Shown: positions 1 to 8,438, counted from the stretch's first letter. The stretch is 9,961 bases of DNA from Planctomycetota bacterium (GCA_022561255.1 JADFRO010000082.1:1-9961), one strand, 5' to 3'. Notes: a model not told the origin generated them from the sequence alone. Made by a program: numbers and translations.

Positions 1-102
1 CGTCGTCTCAGCAAAGAATATGAAGAACTGACGGAAACGAGCGAGTCCATGATCCATCTCGCTATGATAAACCTCATGACACGGCGACTCAGCTATGCAT
101 AA
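1..102 (+). CDS. IS5-family transposase, C-terminal fragment (cut by window edge)
   Basis: Frame 1 is open from base 1 and encodes 33 residues, beginning RRLSKEYEELTETSESMIH and ending MTRRLSYA before TAA at 100-102. The pattern RRLSK-(D/E)YE-x-L-xETSE followed by a hydrophobic MIxLMxRRL stretch is the usual extreme C-terminus of IS5-family (DDE, IS4/IS5 superfamily) transposases, just after the catalytic glutamate region. The enzyme cuts and joins IS ends. Nothing catalytic is inside this window, so whether the full element is active cannot be judged. Base composition is more AT-rich than the neighbouring genes, as expected for acquired DNA. Confidence 0.75.
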   Translation, partial: RRLSKEYEELTETSESMIHLAMINLMTRRLSYA

Positions 103-124
103 AGTACCCTTATTAAACACGCTC
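1..124 (+). mobile_element. 3' end of an IS5-type insertion sequence
   Basis: The window opens inside an insertion sequence. It holds the C-terminus of a DDE transposase (stop at 100-102), then a short AT-rich tail ending in CCCTTATTAAACACGCTC (107-124), which looks like the right terminal inverted repeat (inward reading GAGCGTGTTTAATAAGGG). The next bases, TTA at 125-127, would fit the TA or TNA target duplication made by several IS5 subgroups. The left end lies outside the window, so the repeat pairing and the duplication cannot be confirmed here. The exact right boundary at 124 is inferred. Confidence 0.6.
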
Positions 125-626
125 TTACAAAGCGATGGGCACGGCGATGGGAATTGACAGCTCGCTGAGCGCTGGGCAACTCTTCATGACGATCCTGATC
201 CCATTTCATGCGGAGGATCTCGCGGGTAGTGAACCATTATCTGTCGATCTAACGTACTACGATCGGAGCACGCGGAGCTGGGAACTAGCCGTCGGCGGCA
301 ACGACCAGCCGAGCCCGGACCACGGACTCGACGTGATTGGGGATCGGTTCACTTTCGTGGACGGTACGATCCCGCTGCTCAGCGACGAGTTGGGTGACTA
401 TGGTGTCTTCTGGAACCCCGAACTCGGAGAGGGTTTCGTCTGGGCCAATGTTGACTACACGGGCGAGTTCGCAAACGCGCGCCAGATCCAGACCGTGCAT
501 ACCCCGACCCTTTCCCAATGGGGTCTGGTCGTCATGACACTTTTGCTGTTGACGGGTTTAAACGTCAAGTTTGGGCGGCGTCGGCCGGGCGCCGCGGCCC
601 CGGTGCCCGTAGCGTCGCTCCCTTGA
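125..626 (+). pseudogene. 5'-truncated IPTL-CTERM surface protein
   Basis: The open frame runs through the IS junction (in-frame stop TAA at 114-116, inside the IS) to TGA at 624-626. The first ATG (135) has no Shine-Dalgarno site and no signal peptide follows, so I read this as the C-terminal part of a longer exported protein whose 5' end was displaced by the IS. About 115 residues of unrecognised extracellular sequence rich in D, G, Y and W (for example GDYGVFWNPELGEGFVWANV) lead into the sorting tail: TPTLSQWGLVVM, a hydrophobic helix (LTLLLLTG-like) and the basic end FGRRRPG. This matches the IPTL-CTERM signal (IPTLSEWG, helix, Arg cluster), which in other bacteria is thought to direct anchoring or processing at the envelope together with exosortase-like machinery. 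The first residue of the consensus is T rather than I. If 135 is used as a start, the product is 163 residues and would not be exported. Confidence 0.7.
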
Positions 627-671
627 TCCCCTCGTTGTCCAAGGCGGGATTGTGGGCGCTGCCTGCACGCT

Positions 672-726
672 GCCGTGTTATCCTGAGTTCTAGCGCTTGA
701 GTGACACGGCGCGGTCTCTATTTTTT
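672..726 (+). terminator. possible Rho-independent terminator after the IPTL-CTERM remnant
   Basis: Arms GCCGTGTTA (672-680) and TGACACGGC (702-710) can form a stem of seven Watson-Crick pairs followed by one G-U and one A-U pair, with a 21-nt loop. A T6 run follows at 721-726, about 10 nt past the stem, which is farther than usual. The site lies between two convergent genes, where a terminator is expected. The rest of 627-759 shows no gene. Confidence 0.4.
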
Positions 727-759
727 GAGTAGTCCGGGTTTTGTGGCTGCTGCTCTTCA

Positions 760-3700
760 CTACGGGCAATCCGTCGGTCCGGCGAAAGGATAGTTCAGTG
801 ATTTCACGGCGTCTGTGACGAATGTGATTTCCAAAACGTTAATTTTTGTTGCGGAGTCCGGACGGCTGCCCTGAAGCTTAGCGCGAACGAACGGAACGGA
901 GGGCACGGGCAGAACCAGCACCGTAACGACTGCGGCGAGGTCGCGGACGTCGGGTTGGCTGGCGGTTCCGGGTGGACCGCCTGGTTCCTGGAATGGGGCG
1001 ACGAGGTCACCCCAGCGCGCCGTCTCGATCGTTAGCGTTTCGGACTTGGCAGTGCAGATATCCTCGAAGCCGTCGCAGCTTGCGGCGACGACTTGCACGT
1101 CGTAGATGGAGCTGGGAACAATTCCGGCGCCGGTTACGTTCAGCAGATCGACGCTGCTCCAATCCGTGTAATAGGGTTCGCACTGAAGCGAAGACGCGAT
1201 GAACGTGGCGTCGGTGTATTCGTTTTCGTCGAAGCTCCGCGGCGGGCCGACCCAGCGGACTTGTCCCTCGAACGAGGAAAAATCTCGCGCGGGGTACTCG
1301 GCGATGTTGTCAGGATCCGGGTGGTGAAGCGATCGGAACGTAACGCGGATCGCGGTCCTGGCGTCCCACGTCGGACCGCCCGCGGGCACTGAAAAGGAGA
1401 TGTAACGGTTGTTGTTGATCCCTACGGGGTCCGCCAAAGGGTTCGGCGGGGGAACGTAGACGCATTCGTCCGGGACACCGTTTAGATCGAGGTCCGTCGA
1501 GAATCCCTCGAGTATGTCGCACGAGTCGACTCGGCCATTGGGCTGGCAGTCGGCCTCGCATTCGTCCGGTATGCCGTTTTCGTCACAGTCGAAGCTGTCC
1601 CCGCTGGCGATCTCACATGCGTCAAGAACGAAGTTCCCGTTGCAATCATTCGCGAGGACTTCGCAGGTGTCGGGTAGGGTGTTGTCATTGCAATCGTCCT
1701 CACCCTCTCCGGCGACAGGGTTCGACTCGCCCTCACAGGAAAAACACTGATCTGCTCCCGACAATGGCTGATAGGTTCCCACCGCACAGGGTGAACACGT
1801 GGTCGATCCGGGTTGGGCGGCGAACGTTCCGGGGTCGCATGCGGTGCACGCTGTTTGTCCGTTGTTCGGCTGGACCGTTCCCGGGAGGCAAGGGATGCAA
1901 GTTACTTGACCGTCACTTGGCTGGAACGTCCCAGGTGAGCATGCCGTGCATGGTTCCTCGCCGTCTTCGCTGAACGTGCCCGGTGGGCAAGGTGGCGAGG
2001 TTAGACTTCCGAACTCAGCCGCGCCCACGTCGACGACTCCGGATGCGATGCGCCGCGAGCCATACAAGTCGAGCGGTACAATCTCCGTGGTGTTGCCGTC
2101 GTCGTCGAGGTCGGCGAGATCTTGCGGGATCAGCGTGTTGTTACCTGCATTGATGGCCGGCGAACCAGATGCGACACGCATGTCGTCGTCGGCGGTGCCT
2201 GGCTGGCCGTCTCCACCGTCGGGATTTACGAACATCGGGTCCGCGCCGGAGTTGCCCACTCCGCCGAGGACGCCGGTCCACCCGTGAACCAAACTGTTTT
2301 GGATGTCGGCCGTGGCGTCGGGAACGACGCCGTTGAACGAGAGTGCAAGGAAAATCTGGGCGGACTCATCGAGTCGGCCGTTACCCCAAAGGATGGAGTT
2401 GTAGATATTGGTGTGCCGGCCCGCGGCGTTAAGGATACCGGCGCGATCGGACGAGCCTGCGGTATTGCGGAAAACTGTGCAGTTGATCAGTGTCGTCGTT
2501 CCCTGCGACCCATAGTTGTATACGCCCCCTGCCGCGTTCCCCCCGTGGTTCGCGAAAATGGCGCAGTTCACAAGCTCAGCGTTGGCGGCGTTGACGATGT
2601 ACATTCCCCCCCCGGTGTCCCCCACTTCGTTCCCATACATCATGCAGTTGAACAACCGGAATGTGCCCGACTGTACATACATGCCGCCGCCGCGTGAGGC
2701 GATGTTGTAGCTAAAGATTGTATTGCGAACGATGGGGCTGCTGAAGTTGTTATAGATTCCGGCGCCGCGGCCGCTGGGGCCGATGACCTGGTTTGCGGTG
2801 AATGTGCAGTCGGATATGAACGCATCGCTGCGTTCCATGTACATTCCCCCGCCGCCGACAAACGTCTCGGAGATGTTGGCGGAGTTTTCGAGGAAATGAG
2901 TCTGCAGCACGATGGGGCGGCTTTCGAGGGTGTAAAGTCCACCGCCGCGATTGAAAGCCGAGTTGCCCGACAGCGTACAGCGGGTGATGGTTGGGGTTGC
3001 GCCGTTGTGGATGTAGATGCCGCCGCCGTGCATGTCGGAACTGTTGCCGGAGAACGTGCAATCGGTGAAGAATGAGTCTCCGCCGACCGCAGCTCCTCCT
3101 CCCCCTCCGAGTGCCCCGACGGTGTGGTTGTCGGTGAAGCTCGTGTTTTCCACGATCGTCACAATCCCGGGTGCGTTGAACAATCCGCCCGCCCAGCCCC
3201 CCGAAGCGTTGTCGCGCAGCTCGCAGTTGGTGATGACCGCACCGGCGTGGTCGTTGACACTGCCATGGTTGGCGGACCAGTTGTCACGAACCGTACAGTT
3301 GGTCACGGTGATGGGGCCATAGTAGATGTTGACGCCGCTGCCCTGGTCCTTGCTGTCAGGCGACGCACCGAAGTTCGGGCCATCTGCATAGCCGTGCGAG
3401 ACGGTGAAACCGTCCAGGACGGTCGTTGCGGCTGACGTGGATTCGTCGTCGTTGGCGACGACGTGGTAACTGTTTTCGGCGTAGTTGGTGAAGTCCGGCG
3501 CGTCGTCGCCGCTTAGGTCGCCGCTGAGGATTGTTTCAAACGTGGCGAAGTTGCGGACGTTTGGATCGGCGGCTCCACATCCGGCGTATCCGCCGCGCAA
3601 GGCGACGCCGCTTACGAGATAGAACGAGGCAGTTCGGTCACCCGCGGTTTGTCCGGCGCCCTGATCGGGCTTGTAGGTTCCGTTGGCCACGCGAATCTCG

Positions 3701-3885
3701 TCGCCGAACGATGCGACGGCCAGCGCGTCTTGCGGATTTGTGAACGCGCTGCACCAACTCACCCCGTCGTGAGTAGGTCCGGTCGCGCCGGCGTCGACGT
3801 AAAGGATCGTGGCTGCATGCACCGGTTGTGCGACTGCGGAGCAGGCAACGAGCGCGGCCGCGAGCGGAAGTGTCGATCTTCTCAT
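760..3885 (-). CDS. secreted mosaic protein: beta-helix, choice-of-anchor Q, Cys-rich repeats, dockerin-like tail
   Basis: This encodes 1041 residues from ATG at 3885, preceded by AGGGAG about 7 nt upstream. An in-frame upstream start at 4011 would put 42 polar residues before the signal peptide and is rejected. Residues 1-24 are a signal peptide ending VHA before ATILYVDAG. Residues 28-150 carry the N-terminal pattern of choice-of-anchor Q proteins (YVDAGATG, DALAVASFGDEIRVANGTYKP, ILSGDLSGDD, NYAENSYHVV). Residues 150-580 are a right-handed parallel beta-helix with coils of about 25 residues marked by GGG(I/L/M)Y and (N/D)CxxxxN motifs; 571-628 is the SPAINAGN to VDVGAAEFG closing segment. 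Residues 633-717 are five 16-17-residue ephrin-receptor-like cysteine repeats. Residues 731-808 are five DCNxNGxxDxC repeats that could bind calcium. Residues 818-1041 resemble a planctomycete C-terminal module ending YPFAGPTDCP. No membrane anchor or IPTL tail is present. It is probably extracellular; no catalytic residues are recognised and the ligand is unknown. Confidence 0.85.
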   Translation of the reverse strand: MRRSTLPLAAALVACSAVAQPVHAATILYVDAGATGPTHDGVSWCSAFTNPQDALAVASFGDEIRVANGTYKPDQGAGQTAGDRTASFYLVSGVALRGGYAGCGAADPNVRNFATFETILSGDLSGDDAPDFTNYAENSYHVVANDDESTSAATTVLDGFTVSHGYADGPNFGASPDSKDQGSGVNIYYGPITVTNCTVRDNWSANHGSVNDHAGAVITNCELRDNASGGWAGGLFNAPGIVTIVENTSFTDNHTVGALGGGGGAAVGGDSFFTDCTFSGNSSDMHGGGIYIHNGATPTITRCTLSGNSAFNRGGGLYTLESRPIVLQTHFLENSANISETFVGGGGMYMERSDAFISDCTFTANQVIGPSGRGAGIYNNFSSPIVRNTIFSYNIASRGGGMYVQSGTFRLFNCMMYGNEVGDTGGGMYIVNAANAELVNCAIFANHGGNAAGGVYNYGSQGTTTLINCTVFRNTAGSSDRAGILNAAGRHTNIYNSILWGNGRLDESAQIFLALSFNGVVPDATADIQNSLVHGWTGVLGGVGNSGADPMFVNPDGGDGQPGTADDDMRVASGSPAINAGNNTLIPQDLADLDDDGNTTEIVPLDLYGSRRIASGVVDVGAAEFGSLTSPPCPPGTFSEDGEEPCTACSPGTFQPSDGQVTCIPCLPGTVQPNNGQTACTACDPGTFAAQPGSTTCSPCAVGTYQPLSGADQCFSCEGESNPVAGEGEDDCNDNTLPDTCEVLANDCNGNFVLDACEIASGDSFDCDENGIPDECEADCQPNGRVDSCDILEGFSTDLDLNGVPDECVYVPPPNPLADPVGINNNRYISFSVPAGGPTWDARTAIRVTFRSLHHPDPDNIAEYPARDFSSFEGQVRWVGPPRSFDENEYTDATFIASSLQCEPYYTDWSSVDLLNVTGAGIVPSSIYDVQVVAASCDGFEDICTAKSETLTIETARWGDLVAPFQEPGGPPGTASQPDVRDLAAVVTVLVLPVPSVPFVRAKLQGSRPDSATKINVLEITFVTDAVKSLNYPFAGPTDCP
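1462..1695 (-). repeat. five DCNxNGxxDxC calcium-loop-like repeats
   Basis: Residues 731-808 of the secreted protein contain five copies of a D-(C/L)-(N/D/Q)-x-N-(G/T/F)-x-x-D-x-C motif, for example DCDENGIPDEC and DLDLNGVPDEC. Acidic or amide residues at loop positions 1, 3, 5 and 9 resemble EF-hand-like calcium loops of dockerin and thrombospondin-3 types, with added cysteines. Calcium binding is inferred, not shown. Confidence 0.65.
1735..1989 (-). repeat. five ephrin-receptor-like cysteine repeats (period about 51 bp)
   Basis: Within the secreted protein, cysteines fall at residues 633, 646/649, 663/666, 680/683, 697/700 and 714/717 (numbered from the 3885 start). This gives four exact 17-residue units and a first unit of 16. 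The consensus is C-x-PGT-(F/V/Y)-QP-xx-GQ-xx-C-xx-C, the GCC2/GCC3 or ephrin-receptor-like pattern known mainly from eukaryotic receptors and also found in bacterial surface proteins. The paired cysteines suggest disulfides, consistent with export. DNA-level identity between units is only partial, so the duplication is not recent. Confidence 0.75.
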
Positions 3886-3934
3886 TTTTCGCTCCCTCTG
3901 AGTTAAGTGAGGGCGACGTCCCGAATCGAGCGCC

Positions 3935-3963
3935 ATGATAATCTGCGTGCGATGAATCCGCAA
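3935..3963 (-). promoter_or_regulatory. candidate promoter of the secreted mosaic protein
   Basis: On the minus strand, TTGCGG (3963-3958) and TATCAT (3940-3935) are separated by 17 bp, upstream of the AGGGAG ribosome site and the ATG at 3885. The -10 box matches five of six consensus positions and the -35 only three. The predicted leader is about 40-45 nt. The remaining intergenic stretch 3964-4181 holds no gene or clear hairpin. Confidence 0.3.
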
Positions 3964-4181
3964 CGGAAAAAACGTACAATCGACCCTGTGAAAAGCCTCA
4001 GAAGCCCACAAATTGCATTCTCGCTGCTGTCGTTCCAGTGTCGACGCTTATTTGCACTGAATGTAGTGCCGACCGCATTACGACTTCGGAACGGATACTC
4101 TAACGCGTAGGTGCAACGTCGCTGACGGAGAGGCGGGGATGCGTGCGGTCTTAGTGGTTGAGGAAGGGGGGCCAGGGACGA

Positions 4182-4577
4182 CTACAGGAACAACGGTTGG
4201 TCGAAGCGCACTCCCGCGCCGATGAGTTTTTCGCTATCGGATCGAATGATTTCGGTGCGGACGACGGTGCCGAAGCAACTTGCGCTGGCGAAGCCGGCGA
4301 AAGAGTTGGACCCGTCTTCGTCCGTGAGAACGATCTCGCAACGATGTCCGACGCAGATTCCTTGCGAGGCAGGAACGCGGACGTAGACGCCGCCTTCGCT
4401 GAGGTCGTCGGCTACGCATGAACAAGGTTCTATGGATCCCGAGCGCGTTACCTGAGCGGACAGCCTGCGCGCGCGTCGCGTCGACGCGCGGCGTTCGTCA
4501 ACACGCGATTGCGTGCCGACTTCGGCGCCGATGATTCTTTCGTCAAGAAGCTGTTCGTGTTGCGTGGCGGTCGGCAT
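4182..4577 (-). CDS. PilZ-domain protein (probable c-di-GMP receptor)
   Basis: This encodes 131 residues from ATG at 4577, with GGAG 8 nt upstream; the frame extends to a TTG at 4652 but without support. After a polar N-terminus comes an arginine cluster, ERRASTRRARR (residues 29-38), providing the RxxxR motif. D58-L-S60-E-G-G63 then gives the (D/N)xSxxG motif. Together these are the cyclic di-GMP-binding signature of PilZ domains. Later segments (HRCEIVLTDED, FGTVVRTEIIR, LIGAGVRFDQP) match the PilZ beta-barrel and its usual GVRF closing strand. There is no membrane segment or fused effector domain, so it is probably a cytoplasmic single-domain adaptor. It is transcribed alone, 263 bp downstream of pyrC, and no cyclase, phosphodiesterase, pilus or flagellar gene is nearby, so its target is unknown. 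Confidence 0.8.
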   Translation of the reverse strand: MPTATQHEQLLDERIIGAEVGTQSRVDERRASTRRARRLSAQVTRSGSIEPCSCVADDLSEGGVYVRVPASQGICVGHRCEIVLTDEDGSNSFAGFASASCFGTVVRTEIIRSDSEKLIGAGVRFDQPLFL

Positions 4578-4658
4578 GATTGGTTCTCCGCGAGGAGTCG
4601 AGTCGTCACCGCTCGCGGGGTCAGCTCGCCCCGACCGGTCGTCTCGACCCAAGGGCTG

Positions 4659-4686
4659 ACTGTACGGACAATTATCGGAATGTCAA
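4659..4686 (-). promoter_or_regulatory. candidate promoter of the PilZ gene
   Basis: On the minus strand a perfect TTGACA (4686-4681) is followed after 16 bp by TACAGT (4664-4659, four of six consensus). The predicted start lies near 4652, giving a leader of about 75 nt before the ATG at 4577. This would let the PilZ gene be expressed separately from pyrC. The rest of 4578-4840 shows no gene and no clear terminator for pyrC. Confidence 0.45.
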
Positions 4687-4840
4687 GGTTGTCGGATTAC
4701 TAAATACTGGACACGTAGCGTGCAGCAGTTCATGCCAATCGGCCCTGGCGCCGCTGTCAGTGCGGTTGTGTCGACGTCGCAGCAGCGCGATTTGATCCGT
4801 GACGCCCGTGCGGAGTGACATGTTGCGACCGAGTCAGCTC

Positions 4841-6142
4841 TCAACTTCCAGCGGCCGGGCGCATGTATAGTCGTCTTCCTCGAACCGTTCCAACGGGCAG
4901 GCCCGTGAGATTCATGCCGTCAAAAGGTGAGCAGCGCCCCTTGGAAACAAAGCGCTCGGCGTCGACGGTCCATGTGGCGGTCGGGTCGATGAGGGTGAGC
5001 TCGGCCGGCACGTCTACGTCCGTCGTGACGGGCTGGCGCCGGATGACGCGAGCGGGTCCGTCGGTCATCCATTTGATGAGCGCAGACCAGTCAGCGAGAC
5101 CGGACCGAATCATCGCTTCAGCGCAGACGCCGACCGAAGTCTCGAGTCCGACGATTCCCGGCGGTGCCTTGAGAAAGCCAACACTTTTTTCTTCACGGGT
5201 ATGTGGAGCGTGGTCGGTGACGATGCAGTCGATCGTGCCGTCGAGCAGCGCGCTTCGACACGCGTCGACGTCGTTGTTCGGCCGCAGCGGCGGATGCATT
5301 TTTGTGTTGGGGTTCGCGTCGGCACAGGCTTCGTCGGTGAGTAACAAATGGTGAGCGCAAACTTCTGCGGAAACGGGAAGGTCATCAGCCTTGGCTGTTC
5401 GCACCAGGTCGATCGCTTTCGCCGTCGAGATGTGGGCGACGTGATAGCGGCCGCCCGTCTTTCTGCACAGGTCAATGTCTCGCTCGATCATCGCCTCTTC
5501 GGATCGTGGGTCGAGTCCGGGGAACCCGAGCCTGCGGGCAACACTTCCGGCGTGCATGACGCCGCCGGCTGAAATCTCCTTGTACTCGCAGTGTTGAATG
5601 AGCAATGTGTCGTGCGTTGCCGCCTGTTCAAACGCGGTTCGCATTACCTTGTCGTCTTCGACGCCGTCACCGTCATCGCTGAAAGCGATCGCACCGGCCT
5701 GTAGCAGCGCGGCGAAGTCGACGACTTCTCGTCCGGCTCGACCTTGCGTGATCGTCGCAATCGGCCCTACGGTGCAATGTCCTGCGTTGCGAGACAGCTC
5801 GAGCACGAGTCGAACGGCGTCCGGATGATCCAGCGGCGGGGCCGTGTTGGGCATGCAGGCGACGAACGTGAAACCGCCGGCGCAAGCTGCGGCGGTACCG
5901 GTCTTGATCGTTTCCTTGTGCGTCTGACCTGGCTCTCGCAGGTGGACGTGGATGTCGATCAATCCGGGACAAAGGATCCAGCCGTCGGCCGAAACGACGT
6001 GAGCCCTCGCTGAGACGCGCGCTGCGCCTGCGATGACGCCATCGACGATCGCAACGTCGGCCACCTCATCGCGTCCGATTGACGGATCGATGATCCGCGC
6101 TCCGCGAATGACTATGGCGGCGTGTTCAGCGCTGTGCGTCAT
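4841..6142 (-). CDS. pyrC: dihydroorotase (class I, zinc-dependent)
   Basis: This encodes 433 residues from ATG at 6142; a GTG at 6181 would add 13 residues. Dihydroorotase interconverts carbamoyl-aspartate and dihydroorotate in cytoplasmic pyrimidine synthesis. The expected metal-site and catalytic residues of the class I, Aquifex-like enzymes are all visible. They are H65-V-H67 followed by LREPGQ, the GGFTFVACMPNT segment, the aspartate in FSDDGDG (about 156-157), H184 in IQHCEY, a histidine in YHVAHIST (234-237), and D310 in TDHAPH. The length is normal, so I expect an active enzyme rather than the inactive PyrC-like subunit found beside some pyrB genes. Its start overlaps the upstream zinc-ribbon gene by 17 bp and has no strong Shine-Dalgarno site, which suggests translational coupling. 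pyrB is not adjacent upstream; the divergent amidohydrolase gene lies beyond. Confidence 0.93.
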   Translation of the reverse strand: MTHSAEHAAIVIRGARIIDPSIGRDEVADVAIVDGVIAGAARVSARAHVVSADGWILCPGLIDIHVHLREPGQTHKETIKTGTAAACAGGFTFVACMPNTAPPLDHPDAVRLVLELSRNAGHCTVGPIATITQGRAGREVVDFAALLQAGAIAFSDDGDGVEDDKVMRTAFEQAATHDTLLIQHCEYKEISAGGVMHAGSVARRLGFPGLDPRSEEAMIERDIDLCRKTGGRYHVAHISTAKAIDLVRTAKADDLPVSAEVCAHHLLLTDEACADANPNTKMHPPLRPNNDVDACRSALLDGTIDCIVTDHAPHTREEKSVGFLKAPPGIVGLETSVGVCAEAMIRSGLADWSALIKWMTDGPARVIRRQPVTTDVDVPAELTLIDPTATWTVDAERFVSKGRCSPFDGMNLTGLPVGTVRGRRLYMRPAAGS

Positions 6143-6311
6143 CGATCGGGTTTGCTTGGTTGGGCACGAAGTTGTCCTCACAGCTCTCCACGTAACCGCA
6201 TCGCTCGCAGAGTCGCTTGCAAAGGCGGTCGACGAGCGTACTAGACTCGCACTGCGGGCAGCGAAGTCGGTGCGCGGTAGATCCCGACGTGGAAACCGGT
6301 TCGTTCGTCAT
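6126..6311 (-). CDS. small six-cysteine zinc-ribbon protein, function unknown
   Basis: This encodes 61 residues from ATG at 6311, with AAAGGAG 8 nt upstream; a GTG at 6329 overlaps that ribosome site and is less likely. The centre is a zinc-ribbon: C18-P-Q-C21, then C35-E-R-C38 followed by GYVESCED, with further cysteines at 31 and 44. The flanks are polar and probably disordered. The two CxxC knuckles should bind one zinc ion; C31 and C44 may be structural or add a second site. I do not recognise a named family. The gene ends 17 bp inside pyrC in another frame, so the two are probably co-transcribed and translationally coupled. It could be a regulatory or nucleic-acid-binding factor, but that is not shown by the sequence. 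Confidence 0.75.
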   Translation of the reverse strand: MTNEPVSTSGSTAHRLRCPQCESSTLVDRLCKRLCERCGYVESCEDNFVPNQANPIDDAQR

Positions 6312-6315
6312 TCCT

Positions 6316-6466
6316 GCGACTCCTTTCACAGATCCTTAGTTTTGATGCCTCGACGTTTCGCACGCGACGCGACCACGGTACTATACCCGCGGGCAAAGCT
6401 CTTCGTCCAATGCCCGCACGCCACCTGTTCCAAAGAGGTATGGCAGCGGAGTTCCAAAGGAGTCGC
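6316..6466. promoter_or_regulatory. divergent promoter region with matched ribosome sites and a symmetric -10 core
   Basis: Between the zinc-ribbon/pyrC pair (-) and the amidohydrolase (+), GGTACTATACC (6377-6387) offers TACTAT on the plus strand and TATAGT on the minus strand, both at the same place. Candidate -35 boxes are weak: TTTCGC at 17 bp for plus and TTGGAC at 19 bp for minus. Both genes have the identical 11-base ribosome site AAAGGAGTCGC, at 6456-6466 (+) and 6326-6316 (-), so the region is bounded by an 11-bp inverted repeat. Confidence 0.35.
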
Positions 6467-6471
6467 CGGTT

Positions 6472-8259
6472 ATGCGTGGCAGAAGGCGGTGGTCGAGTCG
6501 GCAGCGCTTTGGCAGCTTCCTCTTGGGGGCGGTAGCGATCGGGCTTGCCTTGGTGATCGTCCAAACCGATCCCGGTGCGCACGCCCGGGCGGACGAGTCG
6601 GACGGTGTGCCATCAGCCGATCTGATCATCGTCGGCGGGAAGGTCTGGACGGGCGCCGATCGTCAGTGGCGAGGGGCGAAGGCGACCGCGCTGGCGATCG
6701 TTGGTGATACGATCGTAGCCGTCGGCCGCGACGATGACGTTCGCCGACGCATCGGTCCCAAGACAAAGATCATTGACGCCGGCGGCAAGCGCATCATCCC
6801 GGGCATAACGGATAGCCACACTCACGTGGTAGGCGGTGGCCTTCAGCTTCAACGTCTCTACCTCCGCGACGTTTCTTCGCGTACTCAGTTCATTCGTGCG
6901 GTCGCAGAGGCGGCCAAGACCAAGAAGAAAGGTGAATGGGTTCTCGGCGGTCGTTGGAGCGTCGAGAGTTGGCACGAGCCGCAATCGCCGAGGGCGACGT
7001 GGATGGACCCGGTAACGGGCGATACGCCGGTTTTCCTCTCGCGAATGGATGGGCACTCGGCTGTGGTCAACACAGTCGCACTTCGACTCGCAGGGATCGA
7101 CGCTCTCGGTCCGCCTGACCCGGAAGGTGGAGAGATCGAACGTGATCCGGCGACCAGCGAGCCGACGGGAATCCTCAAAGAGTCCGCGCAGGGTCTTGTG
7201 CGACGTTTGATTCCTGTTCCATCGTCGGCCCAGCGCTACGCCGCCTTGCTCCGTGCGATGAAGCACGCCAACTCGTTCGGTGTGACGTCGGTCCACGACA
7301 TGTGCGGGTTCGACGATCTTGCGACCTTCGTCCGTGCCCGTGACGCCGGTACGCTTACGGTGCGGATTACCGCTTACATTCAGGCGGAACGCGAATCGAC
7401 GCCGTCGGATTACTGGTCGGGACGGCTGCGGGAAGCGGCTCGCACGCGCTTTGGCCTCGATGGAAAGATGGTGCGGGTGGCGGGATTCAAGGGGTACGTC
7501 GATGGATCGCTCGGCAGCAGAACGGCCTACATGCGTGAGCCGTTCAGCGACGCGACGTCGGAGATGCGTTATCCGCGTGGTCAGCTCAGCGCGTTCGCCG
7601 CGTCGCACGATTCATTCGTCTCGCAGATCGTTGAGGCGGACGCGCTTGGGTTGCAGCTAGCCCTGCATGCGATCGGTGACGAGGCGAACCACCTCGCGCT
7701 CAATGCCTACGAGGAGGTGCGGAAGCGCAACGGACGCCGCGACGCTCTGCACCGTGTGGAGCATGCCCAGCACCTTCACGTTTCCGACATTCCGCGTTTC
7801 GCCACACTCGGTGTGGTCGCTTCCATGCAACCGTTCCACAAGGCAGACGACGGCCGATATGCGGAGGTCGGCATCGGGAAGGCGCGGTTGGAAGGATCGT
7901 ACGCCTATCGGCAACTGGTGGACTCGGGCGCGCCGCTGATCTTCGGCAGCGATTGGCCTGTTGTAACGCTCAATCCCTTTGCGGGTATGGATGCAGCCGT
8001 CAACGCGCGAACGCTCGCCGGCGACGTTTGGCTGGCGTCTCACTCGTTGACCGTCGAAGAGGCCCTTCGTGCGTACACGGTTCTGCCGCCGCGGGCGGTA
8101 CACCGAGGATCACAACTGGGGACTTTGGAGGTGGGAAAGCTTGCCGATCTTGTCATTCTTTCGGAGGATCCGTTGGCGATCGATAAGGATCGCCTGGGTC
8201 AGATCAAGGTGGCTACGACTATCGTTGCGGGACGCGTGGTCTACGACGCAATGGACTAG
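6472..8259 (+). CDS. exported amidohydrolase, YtcJ/amidohydrolase-3 family
   Basis: This encodes 595 residues from ATG at 6472, with AAAGGAG 9 nt upstream. The basic N-terminus, a hydrophobic stretch (about 14-30) and an AHARA-DE boundary near residue 40 make a signal peptide, so the enzyme should act outside the cytoplasm. The catalytic domain starts at ADLIIVGGKVWTG (49-61) and has the family's metal-site signatures. These are H116-T-H118 in GITDSHTHV, MDGHSAVVN (192-200), K340 in GFKGYVDGSLGSRTA, H399 in LHAIGDEAN, HRVEHAQHLH (427-436), and D494 in FGSDWPV. The C-terminus closes with the usual GKLADLVILSEDP strand. YtcJ-like enzymes hydrolyse amide, carbamate or formamide bonds of varied small molecules; the substrate here cannot be deduced. 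It is not related to pyrC beyond the amidohydrolase superfamily, and it is transcribed alone and divergently from it. Confidence 0.88.
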   Translation: MRGRRRWSSRQRFGSFLLGAVAIGLALVIVQTDPGAHARADESDGVPSADLIIVGGKVWTGADRQWRGAKATALAIVGDTIVAVGRDDDVRRRIGPKTKIIDAGGKRIIPGITDSHTHVVGGGLQLQRLYLRDVSSRTQFIRAVAEAAKTKKKGEWVLGGRWSVESWHEPQSPRATWMDPVTGDTPVFLSRMDGHSAVVNTVALRLAGIDALGPPDPEGGEIERDPATSEPTGILKESAQGLVRRLIPVPSSAQRYAALLRAMKHANSFGVTSVHDMCGFDDLATFVRARDAGTLTVRITAYIQAERESTPSDYWSGRLREAARTRFGLDGKMVRVAGFKGYVDGSLGSRTAYMREPFSDATSEMRYPRGQLSAFAASHDSFVSQIVEADALGLQLALHAIGDEANHLALNAYEEVRKRNGRRDALHRVEHAQHLHVSDIPRFATLGVVASMQPFHKADDGRYAEVGIGKARLEGSYAYRQLVDSGAPLIFGSDWPVVTLNPFAGMDAAVNARTLAGDVWLASHSLTVEEALRAYTVLPPRAVHRGSQLGTLEVGKLADLVILSEDPLAIDKDRLGQIKVATTIVAGRVVYDAMD

Positions 8260-8292
8260 TCTTCCGTCGCGCGTTGGTTGACGGGTTTTTCC

Positions 8293-8386
8293 GAGCCGCT
8301 TCTGCGGAGAGCGAAGCTCCTGTGAGGGAGCGATCCCGCGCTCCTAAGGTTATCTCCCATCGTCCGCTCCCTCACGGTCGCGGCTC
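8293..8386. repeat. nested inverted repeats in the convergent intergenic region (possible bidirectional terminator)
   Basis: The region 8260-8438 lies between the convergent ends of the amidohydrolase and protease genes and holds no gene. Outer arms GAGCCGC (8293-8299) and GCGGCTC (8380-8386) enclose inner arms GTGAGGGAGCG (8322-8332) and CGCTCCCTCAC (8365-8375). Alternative smaller hairpins are possible, such as GGAGCG (8327-8332) with CGCTCC (8339-8344) around a 6-nt loop. No T-run follows, so a classic Rho-independent terminator is not supported. It may instead be a dispersed palindromic (REP-like) unit. Confidence 0.5.
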
Positions 8387-8438
8387 TGTTCAGGCGGACC
8401 CATCGAATTAGGTGTGACGCAACAGTAGCCGCGCGGCG